Notes: generated by a model from the sequence alone, not told the origin. A DNA stretch of 36,271 nt from JAAYCI01 sp031549285 (GCA_031549285.1 JAVBPZ010000028.1:1-36271), one strand, 5' to 3'. Shown: positions 15,784-24,224, counted from the first letter of the stretch. A program made the numbers and translations.

Positions 15784-17798
15784 ACAAAACCCTTACCTTC
15801 GCCCTAGCCGGCAACCAAAACAGCGGCAAAACGACTCTGTTTAACCAGATGACCGGCTCCAACCAGCATGTGGGAAACTTCCCCGGCGTCACCGTGGAGC
15901 GCAAAGACGGCATCATAAAAGCACACGATTTTGCCACCGTGGTGGACCTCCCCGGCATCTATTCCCTCTCCCCTTATACAAAGGAAGAAATCGTCACCCG
16001 GGACTTTTTAATTGATGAAAAGCCAAACGGCATTATCAATATCGTAGATGCCACCAACATCGAACGCAACCTCTACCTCACCCTGCAGCTCATTGAGTTA
16101 AATATTCCCATGGTGCTGGCGCTGAATATGATGGACGAAATGCGCGCCAACGGCAGCACGGTGGATATCTGCGCTCTTTCCGAGCAGCTGGGCATCCCGG
16201 TGGTTCCCATCTCCGCCAGCCGGAACGAAGGCATCCATGAACTGGTAGACACCGCCATAGAAACCGCCCAAGAGCGCCTGCGCCCCAAGGTACAGGATTT
16301 TTGCACCGGCCCGGTACACCGCTGCATCCATGGTGTGGCGCACCTGGTGGAGGACCACGCCGACCGGCTGGGGGTCCCGCACCGTTTTGCCGCCACCAAG
16401 CTGGTGGAAGGCGACGAGCCTATGCTGAAAAAGCTGCACCTCTCCGCCAATGAACAGGAAGCCCTGGAACACATGGTGGAGGAGATGGAACAGGAACTGG
16501 GCACCGACCGCGAGGCCGCCCTGGCGGATATGCGCTACCAGTTCATCGAAGGTGTCTGCGCTGCCACCGTCATAAAATCCGGCCGCACGCGGGAGCGCCT
16601 GCGCAGCATACGGGCAGATTCCCTTCTTACCCACCGCATTTTTGCGTTCCCCATTTTTCTCTGCGTCATGCTGCTCATTTTCTGGCTCACCTTTGGGGTC
16701 ATTGGCCAGCCGCTCAGCGACCTGCTGGCCAGCGGCATAGACTGGCTCATTGCCCAGGCGGACCACGGCCTTGCTGTTCTGCAGATCAACCCCGTGGTGC
16801 GCAGCCTGGTGGTGGACGACGTGCTGACCGGCGTCGGCTCGGTTATCGGCTTTTTGCCGGTCATCATCACCCTGTTTTTCTTTCTGTCCTTGCTGGAGGA
16901 CTCCGGCTATATGGCGCGCGTCGCATTCGTAATGGACAAACCTCTGCGGCGGCTGGGCCTGTCGGGCCGCAGCATTGTCCCCATGTTGCTGGGCTTTGGC
17001 TGCACCGTCCCGGCCATCATGTCTACCCGCACACTGGCCAGCGAACGGGACCGCAAAATGACCATCCTACTCACCCCATTCATGAGCTGCTCGGCAAAGC
17101 TGCCCATCTATGCGCTGTTCACTGCGGTGTTTTTCCCAAATAGCGCACCTCTGGTCATGATGGCACTGTATCTTTTGGGCATTCTGGTGGCCATTCTCAT
17201 CGCGCTTATCCTAAAACACATTCCTTATTTTAAAGGGAACCCCGTACCATTTGTCATGGAACTGCCAAACTACCGCCTGCCCAGCATGAAAACCGTTGGG
17301 CTGCTGCTGTGGGACAAAGCACGCGATTTTCTTACCCGTGCATTCACGGTCATTTTTGTCGCCACCATCGTCATCTGGTTCTTGCAGTCGTTTGATCTGC
17401 GGCTGAACCCCGTGGCGGACCAGGGACAAAGCATCCTTGCCTGGGCTGGTCGCTTCATTGCGCCGTTGTTCGCCCCACTTGGGTTTGGGTTCTGGCAGGC
17501 CGCGGTGGCGCTCATCACCGGCTTCATGGCAAAGGAAGCGGTCATCTCCACCCTGGCGGTACTTTCCGGCACCTCGGTGGAGGCATTGCCGGCAGTACTG
17601 GCCGGTATGTTCACCCCGCTGTCCGCGTTCAGCTTCCTGGTTTTCAGCCTGCTGTACACCCCCTGTGTGGCCGCGGTGGCCACCGTGAAGCGCGAACTGA
17701 ACAGCGGCCTGGCCGCAGCCGGTGTTGCACTGGCGCAGTGCCTGGTTGCCTGGGTGGTCGCCTGCGGCGTATACCAAATAGGCGCCTTGCTACTGTAA
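15780..17798 (+). CDS. feoB: Ferrous iron transporter FeoB
   Basis: The 672-residue inner-membrane Fe2+ permease. The N-terminal G-protein domain has G1 GNQNSGKTT at residues 11-19, G3 DLPGIYSL near residue 56 and G4 NMMD near residue 118, followed by the helical GDI-like domain. From about residue 285 come the membrane helices and the two Gate motifs, including GFGCTVPAIMSTRTL. The ATG overlaps the feoA stop (ATGA), and GAAGGAGGG lies upstream. The protein is somewhat shorter than E. coli FeoB, as is common in Firmicutes. It forms an operon with feoA and the small Cys-rich gene after it. Confidence 0.96.
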   Translation: MNKTLTFALAGNQNSGKTTLFNQMTGSNQHVGNFPGVTVERKDGIIKAHDFATVVDLPGIYSLSPYTKEEIVTRDFLIDEKPNGIINIVDATNIERNLYLTLQLIELNIPMVLALNMMDEMRANGSTVDICALSEQLGIPVVPISASRNEGIHELVDTAIETAQERLRPKVQDFCTGPVHRCIHGVAHLVEDHADRLGVPHRFAATKLVEGDEPMLKKLHLSANEQEALEHMVEEMEQELGTDREAALADMRYQFIEGVCAATVIKSGRTRERLRSIRADSLLTHRIFAFPIFLCVMLLIFWLTFGVIGQPLSDLLASGIDWLIAQADHGLAVLQINPVVRSLVVDDVLTGVGSVIGFLPVIITLFFFLSLLEDSGYMARVAFVMDKPLRRLGLSGRSIVPMLLGFGCTVPAIMSTRTLASERDRKMTILLTPFMSCSAKLPIYALFTAVFFPNSAPLVMMALYLLGILVAILIALILKHIPYFKGNPVPFVMELPNYRLPSMKTVGLLLWDKARDFLTRAFTVIFVATIVIWFLQSFDLRLNPVADQGQSILAWAGRFIAPLFAPLGFGFWQAAVALITGFMAKEAVISTLAVLSGTSVEALPAVLAGMFTPLSAFSFLVFSLLYTPCVAAVATVKRELNSGLAAAGVALAQCLVAWVVACGVYQIGALLL

Positions 17799-17888
17799 GC
17801 AGGTGTTTTCCGGCGCCGGCGCGGTTGCTTTTCCTGGCCGGCCACCGGCCAACAGTTTTCTCCATACATTTATACAAAGGAGCCGCCT

Positions 17889-18059
17889 ATGCAACCTCTC
17901 GATTATATCCTGCTGGCGGGCATTCTAGCGCTTGCCGTGTTGGCCCTCTGGTTTTACCGCCGCCAAAAAAAGGCTGGCAAAACCTGTGGCGGCGGCTGTG
18001 CCGGCTGTCCGCACGCCGGCAAATGCGACCAGGGAGGCACGCCTCCAAAAGACTCCTAG
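17889..18059 (+). CDS. FeoB-associated Cys-rich membrane protein
   Basis: A 56-residue protein. It starts MQPLDYILLAGILALAVLAL, giving one transmembrane helix at residues 5-23, then a basic RRQKKAGK stretch, then CGGGCAGCPHAGKC with four cysteines in a C-x3-C-x2-C-x5-C pattern. This is the plan of the FeoB-associated Cys-rich proteins that sit behind feoB in many Firmicutes and are thought to help handle Fe2+, much as FeoC does elsewhere. AAAGGAG lies ahead of the ATG. It lies 90 bases after feoB and just before the operon terminator. Confidence 0.85.
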   Translation: MQPLDYILLAGILALAVLALWFYRRQKKAGKTCGGGCAGCPHAGKCDQGGTPPKDS

Positions 18060-18099
18060 CGGATATTGAAGAAGCCTGCGCAAACTTCCACAAAAAAAC

Positions 18100-18139
18100 A
18101 AAAGGGACCGCGCGCCAATCCCGGTGCGGTCCCCTTTTT
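18100..18139 (+). terminator. Intrinsic terminator of the feo operon
   Basis: An 8-bp stem (18104-18111 with 18126-18133), extended by A-T pairs, is followed by CTTTTT. Its A-rich left side may also let it stop the convergent GGDEF gene. Confidence 0.85.
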
Positions 18140-18153
18140 AATACCAGTATTCC

Positions 18154-19203
18154 TTACTCCAGCTCAATACCAAAATACTCCTTGCGCTGCCGCTTTTTAT
18201 GCGAGCGCTTGTACTGGTACATTTTGTCGTCCGCGCTGCCCAGCAGGTCGCTGGCAGACATGCCGCTGCCCGGTTCCACCTCTATCACACCATAGCTCAG
18301 CCCGCACATATAGGGGCTTTGTTCCTCCACATAATACGCATCCATCGTTTTGCGTATTTCATCCATGCGTTCTTCGCACTTTTCTACGCTCATTTCGGGA
18401 ATCAACACCATGAATTCATCCCCGCCCAGCCGCGCCGCTACTGCGTTCGGAGAAAAATCCGCCAGCAAATCCGCCGCGCGTATGATATACCGGTCTCCCT
18501 CAAAATGCCCAAAATTATCGTTTACATATTTCAAATTATCCAAATCCACAAAACAGATGCAAAACGTTCTGCCCGCCGCCAACCACTCGCGGAACAGTTT
18601 CATCCCATAATACCGGTTAAACACGCTGGTCAATGTGTCCTGGTGCGCATGGTTTTCCAGCCGCTTTACACGCTCCTTTTCCGCGTTCACGTCTGTAATC
18701 ACATAGGCGGCCGCGTTGCGCTGCTGCCAGTGTAGCGGATATACAGATACCGAGTAAAACCGCATCTCTCCTTCGCGCGGCAGCGTCAGTTCGCGTGTCT
18801 CGCCCACTTCTTTCACCGGCCGGCCGCGCAGCCATTTTTCCAGCTTCCGCACCAGTTCCTCGTCGTTTTTTTGCACCAATTTTGCGGCATGGTTCACATA
18901 CAACACCTCGCCGGTTTGCTCCTCCATCACCACAATCCACTGGGGCTGCTTGTCCGCCAATTCAACCAGCAGCCGGCTGCGCTCGTCCCCGGTTTCTTCC
19001 GCCGCCAGCTTCTGCCGGCTCACATGCTGGGCCAGCGCCTGCAGCTCTTTGCCCAGTTCCTCGTGCTCCTGCCCCAGCTTGTATATCAGCGGCGCCGCGG
19101 CATCCGGGTCTTCCCGCAGCATTTTTAAACAGGTCAGCAGTATCTGCACCGCCTCCTGGGACATATTCCGCATTTCTTTTTCCAGCCGGCTACCATCCTG
19201 CAT
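18154..19203 (-). CDS. PAS-GGDEF diguanylate cyclase
   Basis: A 349-residue cytoplasmic protein predicted to make cyclic di-GMP. A helical N-terminus (residues 1-80, probably coiled-coil) leads to a PAS-like sensor domain around 85-175 (WIVVMEEQTGEVLYVNHAA), then the GGDEF domain from about 185 (DTLTSVFNRYYGMKLF) to the end. The active-site motif LGGDEF near residue 258 is intact, so it should be active. No EAL domain is present. A start at 19203 was chosen for GGTGGAG upstream. The inhibitory site RxxD is not seen before GGDEF. The ligand of the PAS domain is unknown. Confidence 0.88.
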   Translation of the reverse strand: MQDGSRLEKEMRNMSQEAVQILLTCLKMLREDPDAAAPLIYKLGQEHEELGKELQALAQHVSRQKLAAEETGDERSRLLVELADKQPQWIVVMEEQTGEVLYVNHAAKLVQKNDEELVRKLEKWLRGRPVKEVGETRELTLPREGEMRFYSVSVYPLHWQQRNAAAYVITDVNAEKERVKRLENHAHQDTLTSVFNRYYGMKLFREWLAAGRTFCICFVDLDNLKYVNDNFGHFEGDRYIIRAADLLADFSPNAVAARLGGDEFMVLIPEMSVEKCEERMDEIRKTMDAYYVEEQSPYMCGLSYGVIEVEPGSGMSASDLLGSADDKMYQYKRSHKKRQRKEYFGIELE

Positions 19204-19432
19204 TTTCTCCACCTTCTACCTGCCGTTCCCATTCTGCCTTGCGGTGTCGCGGCACATAGGCCACGCCCAAAAATCACACCGCTTTTCTCCTGGTTTGACG
19301 CTACTGCAAAGTGAAGTATTTTACCATGCCCCACCAGGAAAATCAACCATTTGCGCCAAAGCTTTACACTCCTAACGTACTTTATTTTTATTCTGCCTTT
19401 TTCGCCAATATTTTCATTTTTTCGCGCTGCAA

Positions 19433-19468
19433 AACACAAACCTGCGCCCGAAAACACAGGTTTGTGTT
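19433..19468. promoter_or_regulatory. Perfect 12-bp inverted repeat overlapping the -35 of the sigma-factor gene
   Basis: Bases 19433-19444 and 19457-19468 are exact reverse complements, AACACAAACCTG and CAGGTTTGTGTT, 12 bases apart. The right arm runs into the TTGACT -35 box. This is the usual place for a repressor operator. The regulator is unknown. Confidence 0.6.
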
Positions 19469-19495
19469 GACTTTTCGCGGCAAGGTTTGTACAAT
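19467..19495 (+). promoter_or_regulatory. Sigma-A promoter of the small sigma-factor gene
   Basis: TTGACT and TACAAT are separated by 17 bases. The start codon follows 35 bases later. Confidence 0.72.
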
Positions 19496-19529
19496 ATAGG
19501 GGATTCTAGACAGAGGACATGGTTTTTGC

Positions 19530-20066
19530 ATGAAAGAACGCATCACCGGCGCGGAAATCCGGGCCGCCAAAGAGCGTGATGAAGCCGCTCTCGCCTCCAT
19601 CATCGCCCGGCAAATGCCCACCATTCGCCGCCTTGCACGGCAGGCCACCACCCCGGGCCTTGATTTTGAAGATGCCGTACAGGAAGGCCTTATTGGCCTG
19701 TTCAACGCCATCGGTCATTACGACGAAAGTAATGCCGCTTCTTTCTCTACCTATGCGTCTGCCTGCATACAAAACGCTATCCTTTCGGCCAGAAAAGCGG
19801 CCGGCCGCAAAAAACACGAGCCGCTGAACCGCAGCGTCCCTATCTCTGATGAACAGAGCATTCCTGGCCCGGAAGAAGAGACCATTGCGAACGAACAGGT
19901 TTCTCGCACACTGGAAAAGGCACAGGCTGTGTTGTCCCGCTTTGAAAAAGAGGTTTTGCACTACTACCTTTTGGGTATGTCTTACGACGAAATAGCCCAG
20001 GTACTGCAAAAGGACACGAAAGCCATTGATAATGCGCTCAGCCGCATTCGCCGCAAGCTAAAGTAG
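19530..20066 (+). CDS. Sigma-70 family RNA polymerase sigma factor, SigH-like
   Basis: A 178-residue sigma factor. Region 2 is residues 15-95, with the core-binding and -10 recognition segment DFEDAVQEGLIGLFNAIGHYD and FSTYASACIQNAILSARKAAGRKKHEPLN, close in pattern to Bacillus SigH. Region 4 is residues 125-178 (LSRFEKEVLHYYLLGMSYDEIAQVLQKDTKAIDNALSRIRRKL), with the helix-turn-helix for the -35. Region 3 is missing or very short. No anti-sigma gene is adjacent. The ribosome binding site (AGAGGA) is rather far upstream, about 14 bases. Its regulon is unknown; a role in sporulation or competence-type responses is only inferred. Confidence 0.88.
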   Translation: MKERITGAEIRAAKERDEAALASIIARQMPTIRRLARQATTPGLDFEDAVQEGLIGLFNAIGHYDESNAASFSTYASACIQNAILSARKAAGRKKHEPLNRSVPISDEQSIPGPEEETIANEQVSRTLEKAQAVLSRFEKEVLHYYLLGMSYDEIAQVLQKDTKAIDNALSRIRRKLK

Positions 20067-20213
20067 CGCCCGCCGATGTCGTTTTACACAAGGCCCCGTG
20101 CCTTTGTAAAAAATATGCCCCCAGTGGCTTCATACCCGTTCGTTTGTCTTTTGCAAAGCTGACGGTTCGAACCCTTTCGCGGGCAAATTTGAATTCCAGA
20201 GGAGAATCCAGTT

Positions 20214-20513
20214 ATGTACGAAGACAAAACACTAGTGTGCAAAGATTGTGGACAGGAGTTTGTATTCACCGCCGGTGAGCAGGAGTTTTATTCCAGCCGC
20301 GGTTTTGAAAACGAGCCCCAGCGCTGCAAAACCTGCCGTGATTCCCGCAAGGCTGCTGGCCGCGGCGCACGCGAAATGCACACCGCCGTCTGCGCGAACT
20401 GTGGCCAAGAGGCCAAGGTTCCCTTCCAGCCCCGCGAAGACCGCCCTGTCTACTGCAGCGAGTGCTTTGCCTCGATGAAAGAGCAGGAAGAGGGCCAAGG
20501 CGCCGTCATGTAA
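20214..20513 (+). CDS. CxxC-x17-CxxC zinc-ribbon protein
   Basis: A 99-residue small protein with two predicted zinc sites. The first, CKDCGQEF at residue 9, pairs with CKTC near residue 38 (probable zinc-ribbon domain). The second is CANC, exactly 17 residues, CSEC (residues 61-85), which defines the CxxC-x17-CxxC family. The function is unknown, though nucleic-acid or ribosome contact is often suggested for such ribbons. GAGGAG lies before the ATG and a strong terminator follows the stop. It is downstream of the sigma factor by 147 bases. Confidence 0.88.
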   Translation: MYEDKTLVCKDCGQEFVFTAGEQEFYSSRGFENEPQRCKTCRDSRKAAGRGAREMHTAVCANCGQEAKVPFQPREDRPVYCSECFASMKEQEEGQGAVM

Positions 20514-20535
20514 GGCGCATCCGTACTGTACCATG

Positions 20536-20567
20536 AAATCCCGGAGCAGGGTGCTCCGGGATTTTTT
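20536..20567. terminator. Strong intrinsic terminator after the zinc-ribbon gene
   Basis: A perfect 13-bp stem (20536-20548 with 20552-20564), three-base loop and TTTTTT tail. The palindrome can also stop the convergent alpha-galactosidase transcript. Confidence 0.92.
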
Positions 20568-20652
20568 AGTATTATACTTTACACGGGTGATACACAAACA
20601 CAAAAAATATAGATTGTCGACTGGGATCGCCGGGTTCTGGCACAAGGTATCC

Positions 20653-23022
20653 CTATGCCTGTTTTTCTTCCTCTTGCCGCGGCTGTTTTTGCTCCTGTGG
20701 CTGCTGGGCTGGCTTCACCACATACAGCCGGCTGGCAAAATCGGTCATAAAACGCATTGGGTCGCCATATCCCGCGCCGGAAAAATCCTGCGCGCGCACT
20801 ACCCCGGCCTTGCACAGCAAATCCCCATACGCCGTATAGCTTTCCTTCTCGGTATCCAGGCGGTACAGCTTGTTTGCCGTTTTCACCAGCGCGCCTTCCG
20901 GGTTCACATGCACCGGCAGAATAAAATTAATCAGCCCGCCAAAGGTATCAATGCTGATTTTCTGCCGCCGCACCTCTATTTCATACAACGTTTCCGGCGC
21001 CAGCCCCGCCAGGCGCATGGGTGGCTGGGCGCTGTTTGGCACCAACAGGTTCATGAAATCGCCCACTACCGCCTGTTTCTTATCCGCCGACACCACCATC
21101 CAGCGGCAGCCGTCCTCATAAAATGGGTCCCGCAACCGGTAAAACTCCCCAAACTGCAGCAGCATCCTGTGCCGCTTGTAAAAGGCGATCTGCGCCGCCA
21201 CGTCTTTGCGCTCGTTCGCGGACAGGCGGGTCAGATCCAGTTCATACCCTAAAAGCCCAAACACCGCGGTGTTGAAACGGGTATCCAGCGGGGGCCGCCG
21301 CAGGGTTTGGTGGTTTGGCACCGCGGACACATGGCACCCCATGGTACATGGCGGGTACCCATAGCTGGCCCCTGTTTGTATCCGCTGGCGCTCGTGCGCG
21401 TCGGAATCATCGCTCACCCATATCTGCGGCATAAAACACAGTATGCCCAGATCAAACCGGTTCCCGCCGGAGGAACACCCCTCAAACAGCACCTCCGGCC
21501 GGGTGGCGCACACTTCCTCCAAAATCTCATACAGCCCCAAGGTAAAGCGATGCTGAAACTCCCCCTGGTCCGCTATCGCCGGAGAATAGTTATCCGCCAC
21601 ATGGCGGTTCATATCCCATTTCACATAGCGTATGGCCGCCCCATCCAGCACCTTCCCCATCGAAGAAATGATGTATTCCCGCACCTCCGGCCGGCACAGA
21701 TCCAGCACATACTGCTGGCGCCCGGTGGCCGGCTGGTACCCCGGCGTCTGCACCACCCAGTCCGGGTGTGCCTCATACAGCGCAGAATCCTCGTTCACCA
21801 TCTCCGGCTCAAACCACAGGCCAAACTGCAGCCCCAGGCTGCCCAGCTTGACCGCCAACCCCGCCAGCCCAGACGGCAGTTTTTTGCGGTTCACGTCATA
21901 GTCACCCAGGCCCGCTTTGTCATTATTCCGCCGGCCAAACCAGCCGTCGTCCAGCACAAGCAGTTCCACACCCAGCTTGGCCGCCACCCGGCCCATGCGC
22001 AACAGCTTCGCCTCGGTAAAGTTGAAATAGGTTCCCTCCCAGTTGTTCACCAGCACCGGCCGAGGGCGCCCTTGCCACGCTTTCGGCAGAATATGCTTTT
22101 GAATGAAGTGGTGCATGTTATGGCTCATGCCGGTTTTGCCCGCGTCGCTGAAGGTCATTACCGCCTCCGGCGTAATAAAGCTCTCCCCCGGGGATAACGG
22201 CCAGCCAAATGAATCGCACCAAAGTCCATGCAGCACCCGCGTGCGACCGTGGGAATCCACCTCCACCGTGCCCTCATGGCTGCCGGAATACACCAGATTA
22301 AAGCCGTACACATCCCCGGCAGTCTCGCTGGCACCACGCTGCGCCAAAAAGAAAAACGGATTACACCGGTTCCCGGACGCGCCGGTGCCATTCCCCAGAC
22401 GCAACACGCCTGGCGTCAGCGGCCGGCAGGTCAGCTGCATCTCCCGTGCCCATGCCCCTGTCAGGGTAAACAGGTCAAAATCGCACCGGGGCAGGTCCAG
22501 CTGGTTGCTCAGCGCCCGCCTCAGCCGCACCGGGGCTGTGCCGCGGTTGGTAATACGCATTTTTTTTGTGATGACATTCGCTTCATAAAACACGGTGTAG
22601 AACAGCTCCACCGAAAGACCCGACGGCTCCGAAAACGAAACCGCCACCACCTCGTCCCCGCCGTGTGCCTGCGGCATCCCGCCGGCCGGGGCCAAACTTT
22701 TCTGCAACACCGCCGTTTCAAAATGATAGTCGCTGGTTTCGCCCCCGTGCGTCATCTGCGCCACCAGCGCCGCGCGGCGGTAATCCCCGCGGTTCACCGG
22801 CGACAGTTCCAAACACAAGCTGGACAGCGCCGCTTCACTCGGCGCACGCAGTACATCCCCACCAAACCCGGCATCCACCTTTGCCAGCAGCGGCGCCGGG
22901 TTTGCCAGGTGCACCCGCGCTCCATAGTACATATTCTCCAAAAGCCCCGCGCGCCGCGCGGACAGAATATAGCTCGTATCCTTTGTGTGCATCTGGATAA
23001 TGCCATCCTCAATTGTTACCAT
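20653..23022 (-). CDS. Alpha-galactosidase, glycoside hydrolase family 36
   Basis: A 789-residue retaining alpha-galactosidase that releases terminal alpha-galactose from raffinose-type sugars or galactomannan. It has an N-terminal beta-sandwich domain to about residue 280, a (beta/alpha)8 catalytic barrel (NNWEGTYFNFTE, LDDGWFGRRNNDKAGLGD, GLWFEPEMV) and a C-terminal beta domain. Asp470 in YVKWDMNRH is the predicted nucleophile and Asp538 in WVSDDSDA the acid/base. CSSGGNRFD is also conserved. There is no signal peptide, so it is cytoplasmic. The ATG at 23022 was chosen because AGGGAGG lies six bases upstream. An ATG at 23067 has no such site. The C-terminus ends in a Gln/Glu/Lys-rich tail after residue 770. 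No transporter is adjacent. Confidence 0.95.
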   Translation of the reverse strand: MVTIEDGIIQMHTKDTSYILSARRAGLLENMYYGARVHLANPAPLLAKVDAGFGGDVLRAPSEAALSSLCLELSPVNRGDYRRAALVAQMTHGGETSDYHFETAVLQKSLAPAGGMPQAHGGDEVVAVSFSEPSGLSVELFYTVFYEANVITKKMRITNRGTAPVRLRRALSNQLDLPRCDFDLFTLTGAWAREMQLTCRPLTPGVLRLGNGTGASGNRCNPFFFLAQRGASETAGDVYGFNLVYSGSHEGTVEVDSHGRTRVLHGLWCDSFGWPLSPGESFITPEAVMTFSDAGKTGMSHNMHHFIQKHILPKAWQGRPRPVLVNNWEGTYFNFTEAKLLRMGRVAAKLGVELLVLDDGWFGRRNNDKAGLGDYDVNRKKLPSGLAGLAVKLGSLGLQFGLWFEPEMVNEDSALYEAHPDWVVQTPGYQPATGRQQYVLDLCRPEVREYIISSMGKVLDGAAIRYVKWDMNRHVADNYSPAIADQGEFQHRFTLGLYEILEEVCATRPEVLFEGCSSGGNRFDLGILCFMPQIWVSDDSDAHERQRIQTGASYGYPPCTMGCHVSAVPNHQTLRRPPLDTRFNTAVFGLLGYELDLTRLSANERKDVAAQIAFYKRHRMLLQFGEFYRLRDPFYEDGCRWMVVSADKKQAVVGDFMNLLVPNSAQPPMRLAGLAPETLYEIEVRRQKISIDTFGGLINFILPVHVNPEGALVKTANKLYRLDTEKESYTAYGDLLCKAGVVRAQDFSGAGYGDPMRFMTDFASRLYVVKPAQQPQEQKQPRQEEEKQA

Positions 23023-23098
23023 CCGCGCCTCCCTTGGAATCGGCGGCAACCCATACTGCCATTCCATTTCTTTTTATTTGGTCACATAATTATTGAAA

Positions 23099-23127
23099 AT
23101 TTTACATTGTATTACCGAGCGGTTAAA
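23099..23127 (-). promoter_or_regulatory. Promoter and possible operator of the alpha-galactosidase gene
   Basis: On the minus strand TTTAAC and TAAAAT are separated by 17 bases. The spacer holds ACCG-AG-CGGT (23114-23123), a short dyad of the kind used by LacI-type sugar regulators. Assignment of a regulator is inference. Confidence 0.4.
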
Positions 23128-23304
23128 ATCGCTTTCTTCTATTATCGACCCCTTGACCGTTTTCGTCAACCCACAGAATTCACCATCACTTATTTGTGCA
23201 ACATGCACTGCATCCAAAACATAATTCCTTCACAATTTGTTGCTCCCGCACATAAAAAGACTATAAAACCATGCAGTTTGCCAATGGAATTCCCTAGCCC
23301 GCTG

Positions 23305-23313
23305 TGGTATCAT
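23305..23313 (+). promoter_or_regulatory. Extended -10 promoter of the large RNA
   Basis: TGGTATCAT matches the extended -10 form TGnTATnnT. Transcription would begin near 23320, just before the first helix arm of the structured region. No clear -35 stands at the standard distance. Confidence 0.5.
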
Positions 23314-23319
23314 GTAGAC

Positions 23320-24060
23320 ACAGAAAACGGAAGGGGTGAGTCCGATGTACCAGATTGAAGAACCCGGCCAGTCTGGGCAGGGCGAATCCAGATAGGTACC
23401 GCTTTTAATCCAGTTCCGATATGGAACAAAAAATCCGGTAGGTCCTGAGCCAAAGGAAACTTTGCATTGGTGCCATCTTTGGATGGCCGATGCGTCGGCC
23501 ATGAGTCTGATGGCTGGCAAGCTTTCCGGACACACGGCTCGTGCCGGTCTACACTGAAAGCATGATACCTGTCACATTCGTCCTGTCCCACGCGGCCGGA
23601 GCCGGGAATATGTAGCCCGGCAGGTCGGCTTCTTCGCTTCTATTCTGTGGTGAAGGGCCGGCCAAGATGGAAAGGTGTCTTTGGGTCCAGGTCTAACCCG
23701 ATCGAAACCTTCTGGCCGGTGCAGGCGTCTTATTGTTAATTGCTTGTACTTGTAACAGGGAACGAAGTCTGGTAAAACGAAGCACGACCCGGTGGCCGAT
23801 TCTACAGGAGCCGCACAACAAACTGTGCATCAATGGTTCCGCTGGCCGCCGCAGGAAATCTGTCCGGATCAAATTGCTACTATCCTGTACCGGTCAGAGG
23901 TATTACTGAATGGTCCTATCGCAGTATTCAATATCTCACAAACGATCTACAGGCAAACGTTTGGTTCGTTGTACGTGTTTAGCCAGATCTGGACCCCCAT
24001 TACAGAATTTCCAAATATACTAAATGGCCTCCGCTCCATTCCGGGACGGGGGCCTTTTTT
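23320..24060 (+). ncRNA. Large structured non-coding RNA candidate, about 740 nt
   Basis: No plausible protein is encoded here, yet the stretch has a promoter at one end, a strong terminator at the other and many nested complementary segments. One arm has four stacked helices: 23447-23451/23536-23540, 23455-23465/23517-23527, 23472-23477/23509-23514 and 23483-23490/23495-23502. Another has 23658-23664/23713-23719, 23672-23676/23707-23711 and 23683-23686/23696-23699. A third has 23791-23797/23844-23850, 23807-23812/23835-23840 and 23813-23817/23824-23828. The two ends can pair (23333-23337/23993-23997 and 23350-23355/23987-23992). Four helices need G-U pairs that work only on the plus strand. 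Known large RNA classes (OLE, GOLLD, ROOL) are possible relatives; I cannot assign it to one. Confidence 0.72.
24026..24060 (+). terminator. Intrinsic terminator of the large RNA
   Basis: An 8-bp stem with one G-U pair (24026-24033 with 24047-24054) is followed by six T residues. No protein gene on this strand precedes it for several kilobases. Confidence 0.88.
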
Positions 24061-24195
24061 AATCCCTTAGGCGAATTAACGCCTAAAACGCACTCCATCT
24101 TGCTGAAAATCATCCGGTGCCTGAGCCGCACCCCATTCCACTTACACGCCTGCCTTTCGATCGCAAACGGTTCCGTTCTTTTTTACAAATATCCC

Positions 24196-24224
24196 TTGCA
24201 TTTGCACCATCATTTTGTTATAAT
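24196..24224 (+). promoter_or_regulatory. Consensus sigma-A promoter for the second lipoprotein gene
   Basis: TTGCAT and a perfect TATAAT are separated by 17 bases. The start codon is 91 bases downstream, leaving a leader of about 85 bases. Between this and the RNA terminator lies only a small hairpin (24067-24073 with 24080-24086). Confidence 0.8.

Noticed and set aside
20533..21252. A long plus-strand frame antisense to the alpha-galactosidase
   Set aside because: It mirrors the GH36 coding strand, is rich in His, Arg and Gln as expected of a shadow in GC-rich DNA, and starts within the terminator.
23395..23402. GGTACCGC resembles the T-box antiterminator core
   Set aside because: It lies near the 5' end of the large RNA, far from the terminator, and no Stem I elements or downstream synthetase or amino-acid gene are present.
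23320..24060. Group I or group II intron, RNase P RNA or tmRNA as identity of the structured region
   Set aside because: I could not find the conserved core sequences of these RNAs (for example a group II domain V or the tmRNA tRNA-like ends).
23792..24070. A 92-codon frame inside the large RNA
   Set aside because: No ribosome binding site and no family features; its end runs through the terminator hairpin, and the region is better explained by RNA structure.
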